Both the position numbers and the translations under genes were made by a program. Positions 54,788-64,000 of a stretch of DNA of 64,000 nucleotides are shown here, piece after piece (positions within the stretch are counted from its first letter, which is position 1; each line of letters begins with the position of its first letter). The stretch comes from Mrakia gelida (lineage: Eukaryota; Basidiomycota; Tremellomycetes; Cystofilobasidiales; Mrakiaceae). Location of the stretch: assembly GCA_024345305.1 (NCBI GenBank), contig BRON01000009.1:186001-250000 (forward strand), in the 5' to 3' direction. Under the pieces are notes generated by a model that was given only the letters and a program-made list of their open reading frames with translations, did not search any database and was not told the DNA's origin.

Positions 54788-56166
54788 TCACCACGTCGGC
54801 GCAAAGCAGAACGGCTCGTGGTCGATCCAGTGGAGCTTCCCATGTGCTGGAGGTGTAAGAGTTGAGAAAAAAGGTCAGTCTAGAAAGAGAAGAGGTTTCG
54901 AAGGCGTGGGAGAAACGACGCGACGAGGTCTACCATCGGACCTTCTGAGCAATATTTGACAACGCCGCACTGGAAAAGAATAGACGTCAGATGCAGGACT
55001 GGAGAGGTTATACATATGCGTCAAGCGGCTTGATCTCACCCTCGAACAGCACACTACAATCCTTTCCTCACACCGAACCCTCCCTCCCTCGTTCGCCGCG
55101 CACTCATCAAACTCAACACCTCGGCCTCCCATTTCCAAACGCTCATCCTTCCCCGTCTCCAGCCTCTTCTCATCACGCTCCAGTTGCTTCTCAAACTGAG
55201 CTCGGTTCCCGTCTTGAAGTCTCTGCAAGTGAGGAGCGAACTCCTCGTCCGACATGTCCTCGGGACCAGCGCGTGGCTTGTGAAAGGCTGCCTCGAGGAC
55301 CTGAGCCGACTGATGTAGGGTAATGGACCATCCAGAGTCGAGGATCGACTCAAAGCTCGCGATCAAAGGTCGACGGATCTTGATCGATACAGAAGAACGA
55401 GAGGAGAAGGAACAATGGAAGCAGCCAAAGAGATGTCATCAGCCCTTGAAATTGCTGACGAGGGACTCAAGAGAGCCTCAACTGACCTCTTCTCTATATG
55501 AAATCAGTTCAAGCAGAGTATCTGCGCCGGCCATATGGAACTTGGTAGTCTCTCGCTGATCTACTCGGAGGAACCGATCCGAGTACGGCGACGCCGCTGT
55601 TTGGTAGAGGATCTGGGTGTAGTAGGCGAAGAGACCTGAGTCGATGGCGTTGAAGTCTCCAACGGTGTTGGAGTAGAATGTTCTGATGAAAGCTGGGAGG
55701 CAGAGCGCTTGAAACTCGGACTGGAGAGACGGGAGCGAACACGAATGATTAGCTCTTCGTTTGTCGTCCTTGCGCGACTCGCTTGGGCCCCCAAGTCTGC
55801 TCGTCTCGAGTCGAGAGAGACGTAGCTTACAAAGAATACCTGAGCATACAGGTTCCCTTGGGAGAAGACATCATCGCTCTAGAGGAACAAGGCAAGGAGG
55901 GATGGGACGGCAGCGTCAGTTCTCGACTCGACTCCTTCGAACGCGTGTTCACGTTTTCTCGCGAGCTCACCATTGTCCTCGCTCTCACAAAATCCTCCTT
56001 CGAAACGGGAGCGACAGCTTGAGCATCAATCCCGGTAGAGAGACCGAGGATCTCGCCGAGGAGCGTCGGGGAGGGCTCGTCAAGAACGTTGAGCTTTGAA
56101 AGAAACAACAAAACGCGGTCAAGTCGATGAGACCAATCCCTTCTCGAACCCGTTCAAACTCACCAT
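54788..56166 (-). CDS. MYND-type zinc-finger protein, tandem copy B
   Basis: Exon 1 is just the ATG (56164-56166) before an intron; an in-frame TAA three codons upstream supports it. Next exons: LNVLDEPSPTLLGEILGLST, GIDAQAVAPVSKEDFVRART, SEFQALCLPAFIRTFYSNTV, GDFNAIDSGLFAYYTQILYQ, ADTLLELIS, then SFESILDSGWSITLHQSAQV, a charged helix (EEFAPHLQRLQDGNRAQFEK), and the MYND finger ECAANEGGRVRCEE..CC, CGVVKYCSEG, LHWIDHEPFCFAPTW, stop 54788. Shares the C-terminal DHEPFCFAPTW with copy A, and intron positions match where I could place them. Function unknown. Confidence 0.68.
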
Positions 56167-56950
56167 GGGGATATGTTAGGCTGACACAAGTTGCTGAGCT
56201 GCGAGAACGTGGTGGAAACTGTGGGAAAGAAGGGAGGAAAGGAAGAAGCTCGGGATGAGCTCGATCTTCCTCCCGCCTTGTCTCGACCTCTTTCGTTTCT
56301 GATCCTCGCCGCTCCTCGTCCTTGAAGTCCCGTCAGACTCACGTTTGTGCTTCGAAAACCGACTGTCGCTGGATTGGAGAATGGAGTGGTTCGATGGAAA
56401 GGGGAAGGGGAGATCGTTCGAGGGATGAAAGCTCAAAAAGCGGGACGGTCGAGGCAGGCTCGTCCACATTCGGAACGAGGCTTGCCATGTCGAGCAGAGT
56501 TCTTCCGACGAGAAAGCTTCCGAGTTGACTTTCCGTTTACGGATGAGGCCGGGGGACCAAGGGGTCAGAGAGCCATCTATAGCGTGCAGGATGAAGCTGA
56601 TTGTAAGGGGGGCGAGGGGGGGATGAGAAGGAAAAGGACGACGCGTCGATTTGGTCAGCTCAAGTTCGGCCTTCGTTCCTCGCTCGACCCTTCCGATAGA
56701 TTGACTCAATTCTAAACGTGGTCCAGAAACGTTGGAAGATCTATCGGTCGAGCTGGGTTCCAGCTCGTCCTCCCTGGAACGAAGGGCACCGAGGGACTCG
56801 CGCTCGGAGGAGCGAAGTCAAAGTGGCGCGTCGAAGCCAAAGCTGGACGAAAACACCAACAGAACAAGGACGAAAGTCAGCTTGTTCGACTCATCAAATC
56901 CCCACCGACAAATTCACAATCCAGCTCACCTCACCTCGTCTCCCCTCAGC
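56167..56950. other. Intergenic, 0.78 kb
   Basis: Promoter of MYND copy B and 3' region of the F-box-like gene. Minus-strand frame 56176-56709 is open but Ser/Pro/Arg-rich and out of phase with copy B, so I do not call it. GACGCGTC at 56640. Confidence 0.35.
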
Positions 56951-57949
56951 CTAAACCTCAACCTCAACCCCAAAGATCCTCCTCCACTTCTCCAACACCA
57001 CCTCTCGTACCAACCCCTCCATCTCCCTCCTCTCCTCAAACCCAAACATCCCCGCCGAATTCTGCATCACAACCAACAACCTCTTCCCATCCTGACCCAA
57101 TTCCAGACACCTCCTCACATGGACGCGAACGCGCACCTCCGTCTCTGGGTTCGAGCGAGCAGGCAATCCAGCTAACCTCTCCTCCTTCCACCCACTCAAG
57201 TACGGTATGACACCCTTCAGCTCGACGAGCTCGATCCTCGTCCAGCCCGCGAGAGAAGAGGAGGGAGCAAGGAGACGCTGCCAAACGAGACCTTCTTTGG
57301 GTCGGTTGGTGATGATGTAGCTGAGTTTAATTGGGTTGAGGAGGGGGAGGAGTTTAGTGTGGAGGGGGTCGAGGAGGGAGCGGTGGGTGTAGGGGAGGGA
57401 GAGGGAGAGGGAATGGAGCGGGAGGGGGGTGAAAGGAGAGGGGAGGCGCGAGGGAGAGAGGGAGATGGAAGAGCAAGGGCCGGGGGAGGAGGAGGAGGAA
57501 GGGAAGCTGAGGGTGAGGGTTTGGATTTGGGTGAGGGAGAGATGGAGAGTTATGCGAGAGGGTTCTGAGGAGGACTGAGGAACGAAGGAAAGGGCAGAAG
57601 AGTCAGATCAGAGAGGAGGGTAAGCGAGCGAGGAAACGAAGCGACGACGGCGAGCTCACCTCCCTCTCGCAGAACAACGCCTCCAACTGCTTGAGGGTTC
57701 TGATTTTGACGTGTCGATAGAGATGAGGAGCCGAAGCTGACAAGAACTCCAGAGAGACCGTTGAGACAGCGAGGAGAGAGGGTCGATCCAGGAGGGAGAA
57801 GACGAGGAAGAGGATATCCCACGCGAGACGTCGCGGAGGAGGGCGAGGAGGGGAAGCGAGCTGCGAGAGTAAAAGAAGAGGAAGAGGTCAGGATGATGGT
57901 TGAACGATGCGAGACAGATGAAGATGGGATGTACGCAAACGTTGGACAT
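56951..57949 (-). CDS. F-box-like protein, unknown
   Basis: Three exons. Start at 57949 (MSNVC), then LASPPRPPPRRLAWDILFLV, FSLLDRPSLLAVSTVSLEFL, SASAPHLYRHVKIRTLKQLE and ALFCERE: the L..DIL..VFS.L....LL..S.VS pattern is that of an F-box, which binds Skp1 in SCF ubiquitin ligases. The last exon (about 57566-56951) carries leucine-rich sequence (ITLHLSLTQIQTLTLSFPSS, RSLLDPLHTKLLPLLNPIKL) and ends REVVLEKWRRIFGVEVEV. About 290 residues. Divergent from CSN3; the two starts are 316 bases apart. The F-box call rests on pattern only. Confidence 0.55.
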
Positions 57950-58265
57950 GTTGGAGATGGGAGTTGAGAGCTAAGGGCTTGAAGGTGGACTGAAGAAGCG
58001 AGGGAGGGAGGGAGGGAAGATGGTGAGCTCGAGTCTTCTCCTCCGGGGAAGATCTCCGCGATGATTTGAGCTCACAGACGAGTTCGAACGCGTTACTAGC
58101 AGCTGGACACGAGCTCGACTCGAGAAGAAAGACCGGAAAAACCTGGAGATGGCGGTCGCTAGCGAAGAGGAGGACCTCCCTCCCTTCGAGTTTGAGCTCT
58201 CGCTTTCCTCCACCCTCCATCTCCCCTCCCTTTCCCATCCTTCTCTTTCTCTTTCCCCCTTCACG
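57950..58265. promoter_or_regulatory. Divergent promoter, F-box-like gene / CSN3
   Basis: 316 bases. The CSN3 side ends in a pyrimidine tract (58183-58262). An upstream in-frame ATG at 58149 would add 39 residues encoded by this CT tract, so I prefer 58266 as the start. Confidence 0.45.
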
Positions 58266-61053
58266 ATGGTCTCTACTCGATCTGGTACTCCTCCTCGTCA
58301 CCCTCCTCCTCCCACTCCCACCTCTGGCACGATCCCTCTCGGGGGCGGCTCCCCTTCCGCTTCCACGTCCGCCGTTCCATCTTCGACCTCTGGTCCAGCC
58401 GCTCCTCCTTCAGCTCCCTCCCAACCCTCCCTCTCTCTGGGCGCGATCCTTTCAATCATCGAGAGTACGGACGCGACTGTTACTCTCGCTCTCCATCAAC
58501 TTCAAAAGACTCTCAACGATGTCGCTCAATCAAACGAAGGAGACATCGTCCTCGCTTCGTTCCTCCAGGACAACCAAGGAAAGCCAACCATCGACCCCTT
58601 CACAGCCTTGGATCCGAACGTGCATACATTGGGCTTCTTGTACATCTTGTGAGTGCCTCGCTTGCCTTGAACAAAGAGCCGAGGAAGAGGGAGGGAACGA
58701 CGACGAACGGAAACGAAAGATGGTCGAAGCTGATGAGCTTTCCTCCCTCCTTTCTTTTCTCCAGGACGGCTCGATTGAGACAGCCCTTCTCAGAGTCCCA
58801 TGTTGGGTACCTTCACAACCTCCTACAATACGGTCAGATGTTCTGCTCCCACTTCGACATCAGACAGATCACAGGTCCAGCAGCTACAACCAGTGAGTCT
58901 CTCGTCCTCCTTCCTCGAGTCGAAGAGGTGAAGGTCGTCGACCCAACCATCTCTTCCCTCTTCGCCCTCTCTCACCACTCTACGCCTCGGACAGCTGATC
59001 TTTCCTTTCTTCCTTGTCTGGATCTAGTCAACGCCTTCTCGCATCGCTTCCTCGCTCTCGCAAAGTACCTCAGCCGAGTTCGTCTCCTCCCTCCCTCCCT
59101 TCCTTGCATCACCCCTCTTCCCTTCCTGTTTTGACGCTCGTTCCACATGACTCTCCTCCTCACACCAGACCTCCGAGATCTTGGTCTCGCTCCTCAATAT
59201 CCTCAAGCGCTGGTCGGTCGACAACCCCAGCAACCTCACCGCCGTCCATCAGGACTTCGTCGAGGTCAGTCTCCGCGTCGCCTTGACCCGCCCTCCTTGT
59301 TCCCTCTCTCGAGCTCGCTGACTCTGTCTTCTATCCATCCTCGTGCCATCGCCAGGCGTGCGTCATCAGCAAGGAGTACGGATTCGCGACGCACGTCACT
59401 GACATTCAGTTGAAGGGCATCTTCAAGGACGTGAGTTCGCACCTCTTCCGTCCTCTCACCAACGGATCCTTCCTCCCCTCGCCGTCTCGCCCTTTTGAAC
59501 GACTCTCTGACGTACATCTGACTTTTTTGCTCCTTCCCTACTCACTCTCCACCTCTTCCTCTCTCGCCTCTTCTCCCGTCGTTTGCCCTCCCCTCCCCTC
59601 CTCCCTCGCTCGTGCCCTCCTCAAACCAGCATTACGCTCTCACCTACCTGGACTTCCTCCGATACAACTACCTCGCTGGAATCGCCTCGGCAGCTACCAA
59701 GGACTGGGAGGCAGCGGAAGGGTTCTTCGAGAGCGTGAGTTCCGCCCCGTCTTCGATCTCGTTTCGCGTCGACGACGTTCGCGTTCGTCCCGCCCGATCT
59801 GCTTTGTTCGCTGACCTTTCCCTTCCCTCATTCGCTCCTCCGCTCTTCAGGTCGTCTCCGCTCCCGCTACCGCTGCTTCTTGGATCCAGATCGCAGCTTA
59901 CAAGAAGCTTGTGCTCGTTCAGCTCATCAAGGACGGAAAGGTTCGTTTTCTCTCCCCTGTCGTCTCGTCCCCATCCTTCGCCTCCCTTCCCTTCGAGAAA
60001 CATGCCTTCAAGGCCTCTTCATCGATTCGGAGTCTCATCACTGACCTCTCATTCTATGTTCTCGCCCTCTCATTCGCTCAGACGACCTCCCTTCCCAAAT
60101 ACGTCTCCGCCTCCGTCACTCGAGCGATCAAGCAGCACGCTTCGACCTACAAGAACTTTGCCGATACCTTCGAGTCGAGTTACGGGAAGGGAGGGAAGCT
60201 CGTCAGCTCCGCGGATAAGGAGATCTTCGTGAAGGTGCGTCTTTATCTACCTTCCCTCTTTTTTGGCTGGGAAGAGAGCGAGACGCGTCGTCGCTTCGTC
60301 TTCTCTTCGTCTCACGCGTTCTGTCTTGCTTTTGGCGAACTGACACCCTTCCTTCCTCTTCTCCTCTCTCGTGTGCTCTTCGTTTAGGACAAGAACCACG
60401 GACTCGTCCTCCAACTCGTCGACACCGCTCTCTCTCGACAGATCCTCAAACTCACCAAGACCTACGAGAAGCTCCTCGTTCCCGAGATGGCCAAGCTTCT
60501 CGGTCTCGAAGGTGCTGAGACGGAGAAGGTTCAGAGGGAGTTGACGGATGAGATCTTCAGGATGGTCAGTCTTCACTCGCGTCTTTCTCGTTTCGAATGC
60601 GATTCGCTTGGACTGGCTTTCTGTCCCCTCCTTCTTCTCGAGCTCACCCACCCGTTCTCCCCCCTCCCCCCGTCTCATCCATCCCTCCAGGTCTCCACCT
60701 CCTCCCTCAACGCCTCTATCTCCTACCTCCCCACCTCCATCTCCCCTCCCACGCCCATCGTCACCTTCCTCCCTCCCTCCGAACGCTACGTCGGGCCCGA
60801 AACCATCCTCCGTCTCGAACAACTCAACCAGCAAGCTTCGCAGCTCAACAGTCAGGTCTGGAACGAAGATCGAAGGGTTGGAAAGTCGGTGAAGTACCTC
60901 CAGAAGGCGGCGAAGGAGGAGAGTACGTGGGGGGCGGGAGGAGCGGCGGGGGGTGGGAGCTTGATGGGCGGGATGGATGAGGATTTGATGGAGAGTATGG
61001 GTGCTGCTGGTGGAGGTGGAGGTGGAAGGAAGAGTTATGATGATAACTTCTAG
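58266..61053 (+). CDS. CSN3: COP9 signalosome subunit 3 (PCI-domain protein)
   Basis: Subunit of the complex that removes Nedd8 from cullins and so tunes SCF/CRL ubiquitin ligases. About nine exons. After a Pro/Ser N-terminus come LSLGAILSIIESTDATVTL, LDPNVHTLGFLYILTARLRQ, YLHNLLQYGQMFCSHFDIRQ, ILVSLLNILKRWSVDNPSNL, TAVHQDFVEACVISKEYGFA, THVTDIQLKGIFKD, HYALTYLDFLRYNYLAGIAS, AAYKKLVLVQLIKDGK, TSLPKYVSASVTRAIKQHA, KNHGLVLQLVDTALSRQILK, LTKTYEKLLVPEMAKLLGLE, and a C-terminal helix with RLEQLNQQASQLNSQVWNED. These line up in order with human CSN3 (YYGGMIY.., SYKKYILVSLI..GK, LPKYTS). The tail is Gly-rich and ends RKSYDDNF at 61053. About 450 residues. Confidence 0.85.
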
Positions 61054-61670
61054 GGAGGGATGAAGGGATGGAGTGGGTGGGTGGGAAGGGAGGGAGGGAG
61101 GGAGGACGGGAAGGAGGGAGGAGAAGGGGAGGAGACGCGTACAGTAGATCTTTTGTCTCGTTTTGCTCTTCTTCGTTCGAATCATGAAACTCACGACACA
61201 CCTCTCCCCCCTTTCCCTACGAGAAAAGCTTGCTAACACTCCTCGCTCTTCGTTTTCCAGCAACCTTCGATGCCCTCGACGATCGTTTCGTCTTGCTTAA
61301 CGACGCTCTCTCGGCCACCCTCACTTCGGTCCAACGCGCCACCTCAGCCTAACCTCCCCCGTAACCTCTTGGCGACCGACCCGACCCGTTTTTAGCCCTC
61401 AGTCGAGCTGAGTCGGCGCGTCGAGAAATCGCTGACTGATCGCATTTATATTTCCTTCCCGCTCAGCTAACCAAACCTCCACCTCGCCTCTAATCTTCTT
61501 CCCTCACTCAGGCAAGAGTGCCTGGCTATCATGCGAGCTGATTTTCTTGCCTCGCTCACTCAGCAGTCCCTCGTTTCGCATTTCGACTCAGGCGAGGTGG
61601 AGGGGAGGAGGAGGACGTTTTCTCCTCCAACCACCACTCACCCCACTCGCTTCGTTCTGAACAGTTTCAG
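61054..61670. other. Intergenic, 0.6 kb, with G-rich tract and an exon-like island
   Basis: Begins with gtgggtgggtggg and gggagggagggaggg (61074-61103), a candidate G-quadruplex right after the CSN3 stop. At 61261-61352 lies an exon-like stretch preceded by a good branch word (gctaac) and ttttccag. No complete gene could be built. Confidence 0.4.
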
Positions 61671-64000
61671 ATGTCCTCGTCAATTCCCTCAACTCTCACA
61701 CTCGCTCAACCAGCAGCAGCAGTTTCGACGGAGGAGCCCGTCGTTGCTGTTTCACCGTTCGTCCCTCCCTTTCCATCGCCTCTCTTTCTTTGGTTTCGAC
61801 GTTGACGAGCTCTTGCTGACGAGAGCTTTTTCGCTCGTTCGTATCAATCTATCGCTTAGGACTCCCACCCTCGCTGGCGATGCTGAGGCCCAGATGAAGG
61901 GCGAGCAAACCGATGTGGTCGCGACGGCGAAGACGTCGAGGATGAGGAAAGGTTTCTTGTTGGCGCTGTTTTCGCTTGCTCAGTTCATTGATATTTTCTC
62001 GAGTAGTGGTGAGTGGGTGGGAAGACCACGAATGATGAGTGATGGGGGGGACCAGTTTGAGTGCGACGAGGCTGATCCGTCGCGTCGTTTGTTCCGTCTC
62101 GTTCCTCTTCCAGCCGCCATCGTCGCCCTCCCCTCCATCGCAGAAGACCTTGGAATGACCGGCTCGAGTTCTGTGTGGGTGATCAATGCTTGTGAGTCTC
62201 GTTCCTTCCCTGCTCAGAAGACTGTTTCTTCGTTCGATTCGCGAACTGACCCTCGACGGTGCTCTCCCCTCTTCTTCGATCCTCGACGCGTTTCATCAGA
62301 CTCTCTCACCCTCGCCTCCTTCCTCCTCACCGCTGGAAGGGTCGCCGACATCTGGAGCGCCAAATGGACGTTCATCCTCGGCTTCTCCTGGCTTGGAATC
62401 TTCTCGCTTGGGATCGGATTCGTCAAGACGCCGGTGGCGATGTATGTCTTGCGAGCTATTTCTGGGATTGGGTGAGTCTCTTCACTCTCTTTCCTCGTCC
62501 GCCTCGAGAACGCCAGCAAGCTGACCGTCGCCTTGCCTCTGCTTTTTACTCAGTGCGGCCCTCACCATCCCCAGCGCTCTCTCGCTCATCGTGCACCTTT
62601 TCCCCGAACCTCGAGAACAAGCCTTCGCTATCTCGGTCTTTGGTGGCTCAGGAGCCGTTGCGAACGTGAGTCCTCTTCACGCCTTTGAGTCACAACCCAC
62701 CTGCTAACACTCTTCGTCGCGTCTCGCGTTGCTCAGGTCTTCGGTCTTCTCCTCGGAGCCATCCTCCTCCTCGCGTCCTGGAAATGGGTTTTCTGGTTCA
62801 CCACCCTCGTCGCCATCCCTCTCTCCATCGGAGCCGTCTTTCTCATCCCCGAAGTCAACGTCGAGGTTCTTGCCAGCGAGGAGGGACTCGAGCCGAGGAA
62901 GAAGAAGATGGATTACCTCGTTCGTTCCTTTTCTTCCCTCCTTCGTCCCTTTCTCGCGCCTGAATTGACACCAAGTTATTTTGCTCGTACAGGGAACCTT
63001 CCTTCAAACTGCTGCGATCATCTTGGTCGTCTACGCCTGCACTGAGGCCAACGTGAAGGGATGGTGAGTCACGAGACGTCGCGTCTCAGCTCTCTTCCTC
63101 TTCCTCTGGCGCGGCTGCTAACCCACTCCCTTTTATCTTTCCCAGGAGCAACGCCGGAGTTATCTCTACCCTCCTCGTCGGATTCCTCGTCCTGTTCCCA
63201 GCCTTCGCGTACTGGCAGACGAGGATCGATCCTCGAGACGCCCTCCTCCTCCCGTCGCTTTGGAAGATCAGGAATTTCGCTCTTCTCTCGTTCCTTGCCC
63301 TCGGCCCATACGGATTCTGGTATGCCCTCCAGGTCGGCTTCTCGGAGCTGTTCCAGAACTCCTGGCACGAGTCGGGGATTTTGACGGCCGTTCGATTGTG
63401 AGTTCGAGTCGGACGCGTCGATCCGTCTCGGCTTCGACGATTGACGCATCTCGCCTTTCTCTCGTTCCCCCTTTTCTGATCCAATCAGCCTACCCATGGG
63501 AATCACAGGAGGTCTAGCCGTTGTCGGAGCTGGATCCATCCCACCTCACGCGATCCCTCTTCGACTTCGTCTCGTCGGCGCAGCTTTCGTCGCTGCGATG
63601 GGGTCGCTTCTCGTCTCCTTCGCTCAGGATCAACACGATTACCCTCGACTCTTGGTCCCTGGCTTTATCATCGGTAGCGCAGGTAAGTGGCTGCTTTCCA
63701 TCTCTTTCTCCATAACCCAAGATCAACTGATCTCGTGTGCTCTTCTTTTCGCTCAGGTTGCGCGTTCCTATTCGTTTCGATCAACGTGGCCTTGATGATG
63801 TCTTCGCCGACCGAGTACGCCGGGTGAGCACTCCTTCACTCATCCCTACCCTCTTACGGAAGCTTACGTCTTCCTCTCTCTCTACAGTGTCGCCGGAGGA
63901 GTCTTCTCGAGCGCTCTCCAACTCGGAACTACAATCATCCTCTCCCTCGCGACAACGATCCAAATCGCCTACCCCTCCCCCGAAGGACTCCCCTCTCACA
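61671..64000 (+). CDS. MFS transporter, DHA2-type, third member (cut by the window end)
   Basis: Start at 61671 (MSSSIPSTLTLAQPAAAVST). Reads on as RKGFLLALFSLAQFIDIFSS, AAIVALPSIAEDLGMTGSSS, VWVINAYSLTLASFLLTAGR, VADIWSAKWTFILGFSW (motif A), GAALTIPSALSLIVHLFPEP, GSGAVANVFGLLLGA (motif-C region without Pro), KMDYLGTFLQTAAIILVVY, NVKGW, SGILTAVRFLPMGITGGLAV, and TEYAGVAGGVFSSALQLG; the gene runs past 64000. It is clearly related to the two MFS paralogues at 26.6 and 39.5 kb but more diverged, with fewer introns at two sites where they have microexons. Substrate unknown. The last third is outside the window. Confidence 0.85.

Larger units (their letters stand above)
2111..63421. repeat. Dispersed palindrome GACGCGTC, at least 44 copies
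   Basis: Starts of copies I located: 2111, 2244, 4817, 5340, 9580, 10511, 11876, 12744, 14919, 15423, 20016, 20527, 23055, 27301, 28641, 28807, 29657, 30131, 30984, 31978, 32649, 34225, 34749, 35735, 39098, 40196, 40713, 41211, 42167, 42517, 43237, 43899, 47288, 49802, 50499, 52409, 52583, 52729, 54441, 54613, 54771, 56640, 60282, 63414. Only 11876, 12744 and 49802 are clearly inside coding exons; 9580 is ambiguous. The rest are in introns or between genes. Near-matches (AACGCGTC, GACGCGTT) occur in similar places. Confidence 0.9.

Noticed and set aside
56176..56709. 177-codon minus-strand frame upstream of MYND copy B as an N-terminal extension
   Set aside because: It ends in a stop before copy B and is out of phase; copy B's own frame has a TAA just upstream of its ATG.
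58149..58265. Upstream in-frame ATG for CSN3
   Set aside because: The extra 39 residues are encoded by a CT leader like those before other genes here; 58266 preferred, though not proven.
2111..63421. GACGCGTC as ordinary MCB cell-cycle promoter elements
   Set aside because: Contains ACGCGT, but most copies are intronic or downstream of genes, including unrelated transporters; promoter function alone does not fit.
1..64000. CRISPR arrays, bacterial operons, insertion sequences or retroelements
   Set aside because: No spaced direct repeats, no transposase or reverse-transcriptase motifs, and no long terminal repeats were seen; the DNA is eukaryotic nuclear.

Overview
The window is GC-rich nuclear DNA from a fungus. 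Nearly every gene is broken by many short introns (mostly about 50-110 nt) with GTGAGT-like or GTTCGT donors, CTGAC/CTAAC branch-point words and pyrimidine-rich acceptors. That architecture, plus the gene content (ERG6 and ERG20, a CsbD-like stress protein, a siderophore transporter, THO and COP9 subunits), points to a basidiomycete yeast, most likely Pucciniomycotina/Microbotryomycetes (Rhodotorula/Sporobolomyces type). The lineage is inference; I had no database. Exons were assembled by hand from splice signals and frame continuity, so internal boundaries are approximate unless stated.

Layout. 0-6 kb: CsbD-like protein and a mitochondrial rhomboid-type protease with an in-frame TAG. 6-14.5 kb: two long low-complexity proteins, convergent. 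15-17.4 kb (minus): a mitochondrial membrane protein and a THOC5-like mRNA-export subunit. 17.5-24 kb: farnesyl diphosphate synthase (ERG20), a Sur7/PalI-family membrane protein and sterol C24-methyltransferase (ERG6), putting two ergosterol-pathway enzymes within 6.3 kb. 24-26 kb: a DUF7918-like protein with SUMO-interacting-type motifs. 26.6-43 kb: transporter-rich block with two DHA2-type MFS paralogues flanking a siderophore-iron transporter, a GBD/FH3 protein and a small unknown gene. 43-52 kb: Gfo/Idh/MocA oxidoreductase, a small unknown, and divergent TAN1 (tRNA acetylation) and DBP6 (60S ribosome biogenesis). 52.6-56.2 kb: two tandem MYND-finger proteins. 57-61 kb: an F-box-like gene divergent from CSN3 of the COP9 signalosome. 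61.7-64 kb: a third DHA2 transporter, cut by the window edge.

Two signals stand out beyond the gene list. First, the palindrome GACGCGTC occurs at least 44 times (about one or two expected by chance) and lies almost only in introns and intergenic DNA, very often upstream of the branch point. Second, the genes use true microexons of 3, 7, 10, 11, 12 and 16 nt; several are supported by protein-family continuity or by paralogues in the same window that lack one flanking intron. One MFS gene carries an apparent AG-to-AA acceptor change, and two genes carry in-frame stop codons inside otherwise continuous coding sequence.
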